Below are positions 53,755 to 63,099 of a stretch of DNA of 64,000 nt, in pieces. The notes beneath the pieces were generated by a model. That model was not told the DNA's origin, did no database searches, and saw only the letters and a list, made by a program, of their open reading frames with translations. The translations under genes and the position numbers were made by a program. The stretch is from a bacterium (lineage in GTDB: Bacteria > CLD3 > SB21), in NCBI GenBank assembly GCA_013360215.1, contig JABWCP010000005.1, positions 124,001 to 188,000 on the forward strand. Direction: 5' to 3'. Position 1 is the stretch's first letter, and each line of letters starts with the position of its first letter.

Positions 53755-53761
53755 TAACTCT

Positions 53762-55420
53762 ATGCGCCGGTGGCTGATTGTTTTGGCGATTATCCATCTG
53801 ACGGGATGTATGCCACACACACCCTCGGACGGCGGAATAGCAACCATCGCTTTGTCATCCGATCCTGAAACGCTAAGCCCTCTTTTTGCTACGGGTACCA
53901 ATTCTTCCGCAGTGATTTATTTTTTATACCCGGACTTGGTAGAATACGACTTTAATGAAATCACCGGACGCGACACCAATCTCCCATCATTAGCAAACTC
54001 CTGGACTATTTCGGATGACTATTCTACGGTGACTTACCATTTGCATACGCATGCACACTGGCAGGACGGAAAAAAAATCACGGCGCATGATTTTGCGTAC
54101 ACTTATCGTTTGTACTTCGATCCGCAGATCGGAAGCGCAAGACGAACACGAAGCGATATCGTACAAACCCGTGACGACGGTTCGATTGATTGGGAAAATG
54201 TAATTCGCACGCCGGATGACTCCACGATCGTATTTCATTTCAAAAAAAACACGCCACATCACCGTATGACCGAATGGGCACAACAGACCCCCATTCCCAA
54301 ACACGTGCTGGATACAATCCCGCCTTCGCGTATTCGTACATCCTGGTTCAATCAGAAACCGGTGAGCGGAAAACATTTTATCTTGGAACGATGGGAACGA
54401 AAACAAAACCTGATTCTCAAACGCAATTCGGAATGGACGATACCCGACAAAGCACATCTTGATCAGATAGTGTTTCGTATTATTCCCGATATGACCACAC
54501 GCCTTATCGAATTACAATCCGGACGTGTGGATGTCGTCGAAGGTGTTAACCCGTCCGATGCCGCCGAACTGCGCAAGCAATCCCGTTTTCGAATCGAACG
54601 TCAATCCGGGCGCCGCGTCGAATTTGTCGGATGGAATCATATTGATCCATCGCCCTATATTTCCTCCGGAACCATAAAACCGCACAAATTTTTTTCCGAT
54701 CAACGTGTACGCAAAGCTTTGAGTTACGCGATTCATCGCGCAGAGATCACACAAAATTGGTGTGGAGAATATGGTCAAATAGCATCAGGTCCCGTATCGC
54801 CGGTTTTCCGATGGGCATACAACGATCAACTCCCGGAGATGACCTACGACCCGGATTCGGCACGCATTATCCTTCAAAGTGCAGGATGGGCCGATCATGA
54901 CGGTGACGGTATTCTAGATAACAACGGAAAGCCTTTTCAATTTACGCTCACCACCAATACCGGCAATCCACGCCGCGAGTTTATCGCACAAAAAATCCAA
55001 TCGGATCTTTTGCGCATCGGCATCAAAATAGAAATCCAGATGCTTGAAACGGCGGCCTTCAATGCTGCGCTGCGTGAGCGAAAATTAGACGCATTCATCA
55101 CCGGCTACTCGGTCAACATGAATCTTGACCTGCAACCGCAATTCGGTTCCGATCTGAAAAAAAATACATTTAACGCATCAGGTTATCAAAGTGCTGAAGC
55201 GGATAGTTTACTGAATGTTATCTACAACGCAGCTGATCGTTACTCTGTAGCCGACGCTTATCGCGCATTGCAATCCGTTATTTACCGCGATCAACCTGTA
55301 ACTTTTTTATTTTGGTATGATAATTTGACTGTGTTTAATAATCGTGTCCGCGGCACACACGCAGACATCTATTCGCCATACCACCGTTTTTGGGAATGGT
55401 ATATCGAAGAAAATCCATAG
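53762..55420 (+). CDS. Peptide ABC transporter substrate-binding lipoprotein (SBP family 5)
   Basis: A 552-residue periplasmic binding lipoprotein of the DppA/OppA type. The signal ends in the lipobox LTGC (about residues 13-16), then the family phrases LSSDPETLSPLF, TAHDFAYTYRLYFDP and DQRVRKALSYAIHRAEI. It would bind peptides or nickel-type ligands and hand them to a DppB/DppC permease. The ATG at 53762 gives the signal peptide; the longer frame from 53711 overlaps cdsA. A DppB-type permease follows after 4 nt, but no DppC or ATPase is in the window. Confidence 0.92.
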   Translation: MRRWLIVLAIIHLTGCMPHTPSDGGIATIALSSDPETLSPLFATGTNSSAVIYFLYPDLVEYDFNEITGRDTNLPSLANSWTISDDYSTVTYHLHTHAHWQDGKKITAHDFAYTYRLYFDPQIGSARRTRSDIVQTRDDGSIDWENVIRTPDDSTIVFHFKKNTPHHRMTEWAQQTPIPKHVLDTIPPSRIRTSWFNQKPVSGKHFILERWERKQNLILKRNSEWTIPDKAHLDQIVFRIIPDMTTRLIELQSGRVDVVEGVNPSDAAELRKQSRFRIERQSGRRVEFVGWNHIDPSPYISSGTIKPHKFFSDQRVRKALSYAIHRAEITQNWCGEYGQIASGPVSPVFRWAYNDQLPEMTYDPDSARIILQSAGWADHDGDGILDNNGKPFQFTLTTNTGNPRREFIAQKIQSDLLRIGIKIEIQMLETAAFNAALRERKLDAFITGYSVNMNLDLQPQFGSDLKKNTFNASGYQSAEADSLLNVIYNAADRYSVADAYRALQSVIYRDQPVTFLFWYDNLTVFNNRVRGTHADIYSPYHRFWEWYIEENP

Positions 55421-55424
55421 CTGT

Positions 55425-56408
55425 ATGTTGAGATTTATATTAAAACGCGTGCGCACGGCGATCCCGATGATTTTCGGATTGCTCACGGTGACTTTTTTTT
55501 TAATACGATTAGCGCCCGGCGATCCGACATCACTTTTTATTGATCCATCGATAGATCCGCAAGCGGCTGCTCAACTTAAAGAAAACCTCGGCCTTAATGA
55601 TCCTTTACCCGTTCAATACGGAAAATGGCTGGGTGTCATACCGCCGTTTGAAGGTTTATTGCAAGGCGAACTGGGTATTTCATTTAGCAAACAAATACCC
55701 GTTGTAGAAGTGATTTCGGAAGCACTAATCAATACGCTGATCCTAACCGTTGCTGCTTTGATTGTGGATATTCTTGTCGGCGTCGGGCTCGGCGTTATAT
55801 CGGCGTTACGCAGGGGTACGGCTTTTGACCGAATGACAACTGTCGTAGGTTTATTTTTTTATTCGATGCCGCATTTTTGGTTGGCGCTGGTTTTGATTAT
55901 GATTTTTTCACTTTATTTGGGCTGGTTCCCGGCTTCGCAAATGCATAGCATCGGTTACGAAGTGTGGCCTTTCTGGACACGCGTGCAGGATTTGCTGGCG
56001 CACATGGTGTTACCGGTTTTTGTGTTGGGGATTGCTTCTGCCGCTTCGACGATTCGTTATGTGCGCAGTAGTATGTTGGAAGTTTTGCAGCAGGACTATA
56101 TCCGCACGGCGCGTGCCAAAGGATTGCCGGAGTCTACGGTGATATGGAAACACGGTTTACGCAACGCATTGTTACCTTTGATCACGATCATCGGATTATC
56201 GTTTCCATTTTTACTGGCGGGCGCTGTCGTTACGGAAGTTGTTTTTGCGTGGCCGGGGATGGGACGGGTTATTATTGATGCGATTTTTGCACGGGATTAT
56301 CCGCTGATCATCGCCAACACCATGATGGCCGGCGTATTAGTTATCCTGGGAAATCTTTTAGCTGATATATTGTATGCAGTAGCCGACCCGCGTGCACGTG
56401 CGGAATAA
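55425..56408 (+). CDS. Peptide ABC transporter permease, DppB type
   Basis: A 327-residue inner membrane permease with six helices. It starts FILKRVRTAIPMIFGLLTVTFFLIRLAPGDP, the standard DppB N-terminus, and has the EAA-like loop YIRTARAKGLPESTVIWKHGLRNALLPLIT. It starts 4 nt after the binding lipoprotein gene at ATG 55425. The second permease and the ATPases usual for this family are absent: the next gene is on the opposite strand. They may be encoded elsewhere. Confidence 0.92.
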   Translation: MLRFILKRVRTAIPMIFGLLTVTFFLIRLAPGDPTSLFIDPSIDPQAAAQLKENLGLNDPLPVQYGKWLGVIPPFEGLLQGELGISFSKQIPVVEVISEALINTLILTVAALIVDILVGVGLGVISALRRGTAFDRMTTVVGLFFYSMPHFWLALVLIMIFSLYLGWFPASQMHSIGYEVWPFWTRVQDLLAHMVLPVFVLGIASAASTIRYVRSSMLEVLQQDYIRTARAKGLPESTVIWKHGLRNALLPLITIIGLSFPFLLAGAVVTEVVFAWPGMGRVIIDAIFARDYPLIIANTMMAGVLVILGNLLADILYAVADPRARAE

Positions 56409-56415
56409 TATTGCT

Positions 56416-56979
56416 TTAGTGTGCGGTACCCAAAGCCTGAAGTTTTAATGCGATGACTTCCGCTAAATTGGCCGCCTCCATATTCGGAGCAAACGTATCA
56501 TCCAATGCCTGAATTCTGTTAACCGCCCCCGGATAATTTCCCAACTGATAATAACAGCTGGCCTGAACCCATATCAGATCTTTATGTGTCACGCTGCGAT
56601 CAAGCGAGAGTTTGAACTCCGGTTTTTTTCGCAACACAAAGGCCGTTTTATCCAATGACTGCAAAAGACTCCCGGAACCCCACAGCGTAACACTCCAACC
56701 GGCATATCCGTCCGGTATCGAATCCAAAGCTGCTTCTGAAAAATATACATTCGCCGTATTCAGATCGTTGAGTCGCATCGCGGACCAACCCGCACCAACA
56801 CGCGCCGTCGAACCTTCGGTCGCGATCAAACTTTCATAACGACTTAGTGCTTCTTCATAATCACCGTCTTCAAACAACTGTTGCGCCTTTTCGATAGCCG
56901 TTTCATCTTTGGACGGGCAACCTGTAATCCAAAAAACGGAAACCAATAAAATCAAATAGCGGATAGATAAAGTTTTCAT
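56416..56979 (-). CDS. TPR-type lipoprotein
   Basis: A 187-residue lipoprotein. The signal peptide ends with lipobox ITGC, and the mature part contains tetratricopeptide-like helices (KAQQLFEDGDYEEALSRYESL, then WVQASCYYQLGNYPGAVNRIQAL). Such proteins are docking scaffolds at the membrane. It overlaps the stop of the large type IX cargo gene by 4 nt and so belongs to the same operon; it might help that protein fold, anchor or be exported. The link is inference. Confidence 0.85.
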   Translation of the reverse strand: MKTLSIRYLILLVSVFWITGCPSKDETAIEKAQQLFEDGDYEEALSRYESLIATEGSTARVGAGWSAMRLNDLNTANVYFSEAALDSIPDGYAGWSVTLWGSGSLLQSLDKTAFVLRKKPEFKLSLDRSVTHKDLIWVQASCYYQLGNYPGAVNRIQALDDTFAPNMEAANLAEVIALKLQALGTAH

Positions 56980-59900
56980 TTTACTAAAACCATTCTGCGT
57001 GTTTGTGTGAATGCGCCCGAACTTAAACGATACAGATATACGCCCGAAGCTACCGCGAGGCCTTTTTCGTTTTTACCGTCCCAAATTGTTTCAAAATTTC
57101 CAGCCGGTTTATATCCGCTGAAAAGTGTTCGCACTTCCTGCCCGAGCATATTATAAATTTTTAACGTCGTATGTCCCGGTTGTGAAATCGCAAAACGAAT
57201 GGTCGTGGACGGATTAAACGGATTTGGATAATTTTGATCAAGGGCAAATGTTTTCGGTTGCACGATATATTCGGGATCATAAAACACCGCGATACGTACA
57301 TTTTTATGAATGCGTGTTTCAACCGCGCCAAAGCGACCTTCTCCGGAAAGGCGTTGCCATTGATGATTTTCATAAGCATAGACACCGATACGCCCTTCAT
57401 CAAAATTTTCATCCGCCGCACGCAACGCGCTTAGATGATCCTGATATCGGACATGCACGGTAACTTCGGCTGAGGAAGCCGTATTCAGCACATTCACCGC
57501 ATCCGAAAGCGGGCGCAACAACATCGGGACATTCCCGGTTTCAGCTTGATCTAAAACAAGATATCCGCGTTGATTACCTTCAAAAACAAAATTACTGTAG
57601 GTTGTTTTTTTGTCCAAAGAAACTACCGTGTAACTTCGTCGAATCGTATCCTTATTTCCGGCAAGATCAAATACTTCACCCACGACCGGTATTACACCGA
57701 CAGATTCGATGCTGTAGTCGCCGAAATACACTCCGTTGTTTGACTCGATATCAATCACCTGTCCGTTGGCGGTAAGCGCGGCCGAAGCGATGGTTTCGTT
57801 ACTTCCCAATGCAAACCGAATACGCTGAAGTAACGGCGAAGATAATGCCGCCAGATATGCCACCGGCGCCGTATTGTCCTGCACTACGACACGGAATGTA
57901 TCCGATACCGTAAATTCACCGTCGGAAGCAATGATGCGTACGGAAACGTTACCAAAAAAATCCGCTGTACTGCGCAAATACAAGGAATCATTAGAAATCA
58001 ACGGGTCTACCCCATCGGCAAATTTGACGAACGAAAAAGTCAGCGCGGTATGGTCCGCATCATAAAATACGGTTGAAAGTTTTTTGATCAGAACCTTACC
58101 GAAATTTTGCGGCAGCGTCGTATCCGATATTGTCGCCAAACGCACGGGTCTGTCGTTAACCGGTACAATTTGCAAGACCAGCGTATCCTTGGCTGACAAA
58201 TCAGACAGATCCGTAGCTGAGAGATACAATTCCATCGAACCGGTCGAATCCTTTAGCGGCGTAACATACAACGTATCGCCGGAAATCGCTGCGACCGATT
58301 TGCTATTGGAAAGTAATACACCATACGTGACGGGTTCCAAATCCGGTTCCGAAAAAATCATCGGCAGATACAAAATCGCCGTACGGGCCGCATCCTCTTG
58401 TACACTCGTATCACGGGCTGCAAATATTCTACTCGGCGCATCATTGGCTGCTGTTACGGTAAAAAAAACAGTGTCGCGGATTTCCGTGTTGCCATCGGAT
58501 ACACGGATTTCAAGTGAAGCGCTTCCAAAAAAATCTCTATCCCCTTCCACGTACAACGAATCGTTAAGGATATAACCCTCGACGCCGGCATTTACTACAA
58601 AAGAAGAAAAATCAATCACACCATCATCCGGATCACTATAATAATCTGGCAAATAAACCATCGCACGATACGAAAAATCCTCCGCAAAACTGGTGTCCCG
58701 CAACAGCGACGTACGCGCCGGCGGATCGTTGATCGGAATGATTTGAAGTTGGAATGTGTCGCGATTGCTCAAAGGCGTGGGATCGGAAGCTTCGATGATG
58801 ACCTGGCTCTGACCGTTGAGGTTATTTTGTGACAAGGCATACAAACTGTCACCTGAAATACTCAACGCAACAAACGGAGACGGCGTATGCACTGAAAATG
58901 TCATTGTTTCACCATCCGCTTCATGAAACACCAATGGCAGATAGGCTAACAATTGTTTTCCAAAATCCTCTTGTAAATTTTTCGGCCCGATCGGAGTAGC
59001 TACTTTCGGCGCATCATTTTGTTGCGTTACCGTGACAAGGAGCGTATCGTATGCAAAGTTACCGGAATTATCCTGCGCTTCAACGATCACTTCAAACAGA
59101 CCGGATGAATCTTCAGATGAAAAGAACTCCAATGTGTTACCGGTGACCCACGCATCCGCTCCCGATACCAATGTACCGGCAGAAAAAGTAAGCGAACTAT
59201 TTTCCGGATCGGAAAAAATATCATGGAGGTTCGTTATGATCGTACGAGTGCCGCTATCTTCTGCAAATGTAGTATCCCGTATCATTTGTATCCGTTCGGG
59301 CGAACGGCTCAGCGTCGTCTGTTCACCGACAGCCGCGTCTGTCAAATAATCCGCATCACTCCCCGTGCCGTTATACGTGAAAACAGAAAAATAATATTTT
59401 ACTCCACGCGATAATCCGCTGATACTCACGGACGTTCCGCTGCCTGCAAAAACAGCGTAGGTATTACCGCCAAGATCCGTGCCGCTGCCAAACGTCGAAT
59501 TCGCTGTAATACTTTGACCGTCATTGGGTGCAAGCTCGATGAGCGCATCGGCGCGGACAAGTACCAAATGATAGTCGCCGTCACCACCCTGCCAAGCGAT
59601 GGTCATCGCCGAAGAATCAATCCCGCTAAATACGACATCCGATGGCGGCAATGTCGGTTCACTGAATGCGCACAAACCCGTTACGGCCAGTGTCTGTGTA
59701 ACACCGCTTTCATGTACGATCACACTGTCATACGATCCGGTAACCGAGGGCGCAAAACGCACATAAATTGTCGTAAGCTCAATTACCCCGCCGGTTTCAG
59801 GAAGTGTAATATTGGAACCAAACACGCCTCCGCTGGTTGTAGAGATTTCAAATCCATGCGGCGCATGTATTAATAAAGAACCGCTCAAACCCGTAGCCGA

Positions 59901-60053
59901 CACGGCATACGAAAACTCATCAGAAATCGCACCGGGCGCTGTAACCGGAAACGGTTGCAGGTCCCCTGAAAGTGAAATTTCCTGAGCCGACAGATACGAA
60001 CGAAGACCGCCCGCAAAAAACATTACAAATAAATACACTCGAATGTAGCGCAT
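56976..60053 (-). CDS. Secreted adhesin-like protein with tandem cadherin-like repeats and type IX sorting domain
   Basis: A 1025-residue secreted protein. A signal peptide (about residues 1-24) is followed by a beta domain (25-128), a fibronectin type III domain (about 138-245), then five cadherin-like/Ig-like repeats of about 95 residues, each opening with a phrase like RDTTFAED or RDTSFAED. A further Ig-like part and a 330-nt tail precede the C-terminal sorting domain FALDQNYPNPFNPSTTIRF-to-QTRRMVLVK, with the GQEVRTL and GVYLYRL motifs of the type A signal. This marks export by the type IX system and attachment to the cell surface. No T9SS structural gene is in the window. Confidence 0.93.
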   Translation of the reverse strand: MRYIRVYLFVMFFAGGLRSYLSAQEISLSGDLQPFPVTAPGAISDEFSYAVSATGLSGSLLIHAPHGFEISTTSGGVFGSNITLPETGGVIELTTIYVRFAPSVTGSYDSVIVHESGVTQTLAVTGLCAFSEPTLPPSDVVFSGIDSSAMTIAWQGGDGDYHLVLVRADALIELAPNDGQSITANSTFGSGTDLGGNTYAVFAGSGTSVSISGLSRGVKYYFSVFTYNGTGSDADYLTDAAVGEQTTLSRSPERIQMIRDTTFAEDSGTRTIITNLHDIFSDPENSSLTFSAGTLVSGADAWVTGNTLEFFSSEDSSGLFEVIVEAQDNSGNFAYDTLLVTVTQQNDAPKVATPIGPKNLQEDFGKQLLAYLPLVFHEADGETMTFSVHTPSPFVALSISGDSLYALSQNNLNGQSQVIIEASDPTPLSNRDTFQLQIIPINDPPARTSLLRDTSFAEDFSYRAMVYLPDYYSDPDDGVIDFSSFVVNAGVEGYILNDSLYVEGDRDFFGSASLEIRVSDGNTEIRDTVFFTVTAANDAPSRIFAARDTSVQEDAARTAILYLPMIFSEPDLEPVTYGVLLSNSKSVAAISGDTLYVTPLKDSTGSMELYLSATDLSDLSAKDTLVLQIVPVNDRPVRLATISDTTLPQNFGKVLIKKLSTVFYDADHTALTFSFVKFADGVDPLISNDSLYLRSTADFFGNVSVRIIASDGEFTVSDTFRVVVQDNTAPVAYLAALSSPLLQRIRFALGSNETIASAALTANGQVIDIESNNGVYFGDYSIESVGVIPVVGEVFDLAGNKDTIRRSYTVVSLDKKTTYSNFVFEGNQRGYLVLDQAETGNVPMLLRPLSDAVNVLNTASSAEVTVHVRYQDHLSALRAADENFDEGRIGVYAYENHQWQRLSGEGRFGAVETRIHKNVRIAVFYDPEYIVQPKTFALDQNYPNPFNPSTTIRFAISQPGHTTLKIYNMLGQEVRTLFSGYKPAGNFETIWDGKNEKGLAVASGVYLYRLSSGAFTQTRRMVLVK

Positions 60054-60120
60054 GCGAATTAGTTATCCGATTTACGACTGTGACAATTATACAAAAAAAC
60101 AACCTATTCGGGCTAAAAAA

Positions 60121-61074
60121 TTATTTTATCAATTGAAGAACGGCATTAAAATCATCCGGCAGCTCCGAATCAAAGCGCATTATTTTTTTAGTTGTCGGAT
60201 GAATAAAACCCAGCGTTTTGGCATGCAGCGCCTGACGTGGTATCAGTTCTAATATATTTTCAGCGTGCTGTTTTTTCTTTTTTTCTCCGCCCGCCAAATT
60301 CGGATTATCTCCGCCATACGTTTTGTCGCCAAGTATCGGATGACCGATATAGTTCATATGCACGCGGATCTGATGCGTTCGCCCGGTTTCCAGCTGGCAT
60401 CGAATCAATGAAACGCTTTCGTACGCCGTTATCAATTCGTAATGCGTGATAGCGTTTTTACCTTCTTTAGTCACGGCAAATTTTTTTCGATCCTTCGTAC
60501 TCCGACCGATCAGAGTTTCAATCGTATCTTTTTTCTTTTTGGGTTTACCCCATACCAGCGCCCAATATTCGCGCTCGATATTATGATCTTTAAAAAGTTT
60601 ACTCAGATGACGGTGCGCCCGATCATGTTTGGCAACTAATAAAAGACCGCTGGTGTCTTTATCAATACGATGCACTATACCCGGACGCAACTCACCGTTG
60701 ATACCCGACAAATCCTGCACATGATGCAGTAAGGCATTGACCAGCGTACCGGTATAATTAGCATACGCCGGATGAACAACCATGCCGGCCGATTTATTAA
60801 CCACCAAGATATCATCATCTTCATATACCACACGAATAGGAATATCTTCGGCTTGCGCTTCGACTTTTTCCGGCAAAGGTAATATTACTTCGATCCGATC
60901 GCCCGGGCGTATCATATACGATTTGGCAACAAACTTACCGTTGACACTGACCATGTTTTCCGACACCAGCTGTTGCGCGCGCGAACGTGAAAGATTTTCG
61001 ATCGCGTGGGTCACAAAGTGATCAAGACGTTTGGGGCGTTCGTTGGCCGGTATATTGAACTGATACTTTCGCAT
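60121..61074 (-). CDS. RluD-family 23S rRNA pseudouridine synthase
   Basis: A 317-residue pseudouridine synthase. An S4 domain is first (RLDHFVTHAIENLSRSRAQQLV), then the catalytic domain with the nucleophile Asp in GIVHRIDKDTSGLLLVAK and LETGRTHQIRVHMNYIGHPILGD. The RluD/RluA family modifies uridines in helix 69 or elsewhere in 23S rRNA. The ATG at 61074 is chosen; the frame is open up to 61158 but would then overlap the divergent gene. An inserted Lys-rich stretch (GGEKKKKQH) is near the end. Confidence 0.93.
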   Translation of the reverse strand: MRKYQFNIPANERPKRLDHFVTHAIENLSRSRAQQLVSENMVSVNGKFVAKSYMIRPGDRIEVILPLPEKVEAQAEDIPIRVVYEDDDILVVNKSAGMVVHPAYANYTGTLVNALLHHVQDLSGINGELRPGIVHRIDKDTSGLLLVAKHDRAHRHLSKLFKDHNIEREYWALVWGKPKKKKDTIETLIGRSTKDRKKFAVTKEGKNAITHYELITAYESVSLIRCQLETGRTHQIRVHMNYIGHPILGDKTYGGDNPNLAGGEKKKKQHAENILELIPRQALHAKTLGFIHPTTKKIMRFDSELPDDFNAVLQLIK

Positions 61075-61151
61075 GCTTTCAGGAATTCGCCGTTGAATGA
61101 ATGCCGTTAATTGTGTAACATAGTCAAAACAATTCTGAATTTCAATTTGCT

Positions 61152-61901
61152 GTGGCACATTACCCGGTTTATTTTTCCGACTCTACCCTTGCGTTACACC
61201 GCTCGGATTATCACTCCCTTTTTGGCAATGATGCACCTGTCGTACAGGAAACCGCACGTATCCAGATCGGTGATACGGCCCTCACCGTCGCCGTGACATT
61301 ATCCGACAGCAATGCGCTGTGTCTTACGCCACAAGATAGTTTTCGATTAAAACTTAATCCCTCTATATTGACATCAACCCCGACACCGGATTTTCTAAAA
61401 ATCATTGTTATGGTACATGCCCGTGGAAAAGAGACCCGCTTTAATGGTACCTTGCAATTGATCGAACGCGAACTTCTTTTGCAAAAACACGAAATGACAC
61501 AGCTTAAGCTAATTCCCGGCCAAGTGGTTTTTCTTGCTGCGCGCAAAGGACGTGATACGATTTTTGGCGGTGTGCGCGTCATCGAAGTCAGCGGCGCCAA
61601 TCGGGCCAGGATACCACGTGATGAAGCACAAGGCGCTCTTTTACAGGAGAACGATCTGCTTTACCTCACCGGGTTGGGTACGCCGAATTCTATTCCCGTT
61701 TCGGAAACACCGGCTTTACCCGAACGTTTTCTAGCGCTGGATCTGAAACCAGGAAAAAGCGGTACATCATGGATTACCGAAAAAGACGTGTGGCAAGCCA
61801 TTCTCAAACACAAAAAAATCTGGGTCCCCAAAAATGCCCGCCTTACTCCGGCCGCGGCAGATCTCGGCAAATCACATCGCATTTTTGAATTTGAAGCATG
61901 A
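61152..61901 (+). CDS. PduL-like protein of unknown function
   Basis: A 249-residue protein starting with GTG at 61152; no good Shine-Dalgarno is seen, so the exact start is uncertain. It has a two-part layout vaguely like the phosphate propanoyltransferase PduL: a first phrase LALHRSDYHSLFG and a second LLLQKHEMTQLKLIPGQVV resemble the paired metal-binding RHxH-L-LFG and RHIHMT-LGL-DGQVV motifs, but most of the His ligands are lost. It overlaps pnuC by 4 nt. It may be a divergent member or only structurally similar. I cannot name a function. Confidence 0.55.
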   Translation: MAHYPVYFSDSTLALHRSDYHSLFGNDAPVVQETARIQIGDTALTVAVTLSDSNALCLTPQDSFRLKLNPSILTSTPTPDFLKIIVMVHARGKETRFNGTLQLIERELLLQKHEMTQLKLIPGQVVFLAARKGRDTIFGGVRVIEVSGANRARIPRDEAQGALLQENDLLYLTGLGTPNSIPVSETPALPERFLALDLKPGKSGTSWITEKDVWQAILKHKKIWVPKNARLTPAAADLGKSHRIFEFEA

Positions 61902-62482
61902 CGCTTGATTGGTATGAAATTTTCGGATTTGTAACGGGTGTCCTGTGCGTCGCCCTCCTGATCCGTCAGAATATCTGGAACTGGCCGGTCGCTATCGGCA
62001 ATGCCGTGTTCTATATTATCGTATTTTATAATGCACGTTTGTATGCCGATGTGGTGTTGCAGTTTTTTTTCATCGGCATCAATGCGTATGGTTGGATAGT
62101 CTGGCTGCGACGCGGACCTCAAGGTGAGACGCTGCACGTCAACTCAATGGATAAGGTCGCATGGCTTTGGTCTCTGTTGGCGATAGCGGCAGGCACGACT
62201 TCCCTCGGAGCATGGCTCCATTATAATACCGACGCCGCACTGCCGTATGCCGATGCCTTCGGAACGGCCACCAGTTTGACGGCTCAATTTTTGATGGCCC
62301 GAAAAAAATGGGAAAATTGGATTTTGTGGATCGCCATCAATATCTGGTATATCGGTTTATATTTTGTTCGGGACCTCTATCTTACCCAAGTCCTTTATGT
62401 GATTTATCTCGGCCTTGCCATCGCGGGCTTGATCGAATGGCGACGCGCTTTTCGCAACTCCAAGCAATCCCTTACCAACTAA
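61898..62482 (+). CDS. pnuC: Nicotinamide riboside transporter
   Basis: A 194-residue membrane protein of the PnuC family with seven helices. Signature phrases are RQNIWNWPVAIGNAVFYIIVFYNARLYADVVLQFFFIGIN-AYGWIVWLR. It facilitates entry of nicotinamide riboside for NAD synthesis. The ATG overlaps the stop of the PduL-like gene. No NadR-type kinase gene is adjacent. Confidence 0.93.
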   Translation: MTLDWYEIFGFVTGVLCVALLIRQNIWNWPVAIGNAVFYIIVFYNARLYADVVLQFFFIGINAYGWIVWLRRGPQGETLHVNSMDKVAWLWSLLAIAAGTTSLGAWLHYNTDAALPYADAFGTATSLTAQFLMARKKWENWILWIAINIWYIGLYFVRDLYLTQVLYVIYLGLAIAGLIEWRRAFRNSKQSLTN

Positions 62483-62503
62483 CTGTAACACAGGTACCAT
62501 CTG

Positions 62504-63076
62504 ATGCGCGAACAACAGTATGACTCGGAATCCTTTGTACAAATTGATTTCACCAAACAACGTATCGCACTGAATACCTACGATACCTGCACATTTGAAC
62601 GATGCGATTTTTCGAAATCGGATTTGGCGGAAGTTTGTTTTTTAGATTGCCGGTTCATCGGTTGTAATTTTACTTTGTGCAGCGTGGGCAACACCGTCTT
62701 CGGTAATGCTGTTTTTCAAGAATGTAAAATGACGGGAATTAATTTCGAAAAAGCCAATACGGCGTTATTCTCCGCTTCATTTATCCAATGCGACCTCAGT
62801 TCATCCCTATTCACCAAAATAAAACTCCGTAAAACACAGTTTGATAACTGCATATTAAAATCGGTTGATTTTACGGGATGCGATCTGACCGATGCAAAAT
62901 TGTCGGCCAGCGATCTAGCGGGAGCGCATTTTGAAAATACCATACTTGAAAAAGCGGATTTACGTACCGCGTTCAATTATTCGATTGATCCGGATATCAA
63001 CCGCATACGAAAAGCGCGTTTTTCACAAAGCGGTTTACACGGTTTGCTTGAAAAACACGGAATAGAAGTCAGTTGA
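62504..63076 (+). CDS. Pentapeptide repeat protein, Qnr-like
   Basis: A 190-residue right-handed beta-helix protein made almost entirely of A(D/N)LxF-type repeats (CDFSKSDLAEVCFLDCRFIG, ADLRTAF). Its length, the short break in the middle and the final helical tail (RKARFSQSGLHGLLEKHGI) resemble the Qnr/MfpA group, which mimics DNA and protects gyrase. It is shorter than Qnr proteins (about 218) and could instead be a general repeat protein. It is followed by the tag gene, another genome-protection factor. Confidence 0.85.
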   Translation: MREQQYDSESFVQIDFTKQRIALNTYDTCTFERCDFSKSDLAEVCFLDCRFIGCNFTLCSVGNTVFGNAVFQECKMTGINFEKANTALFSASFIQCDLSSSLFTKIKLRKTQFDNCILKSVDFTGCDLTDAKLSASDLAGAHFENTILEKADLRTAFNYSIDPDINRIRKARFSQSGLHGLLEKHGIEVS

Positions 63077-63099
63077 ATTATTTAACCCGACCGAAAGTT

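Noticed and set aside
53711-53761. Longer N-terminus for the peptide-binding lipoprotein
   Set aside because: It overlaps cdsA and would bury the signal peptide; ATG 53762 puts the lipobox at the usual distance.
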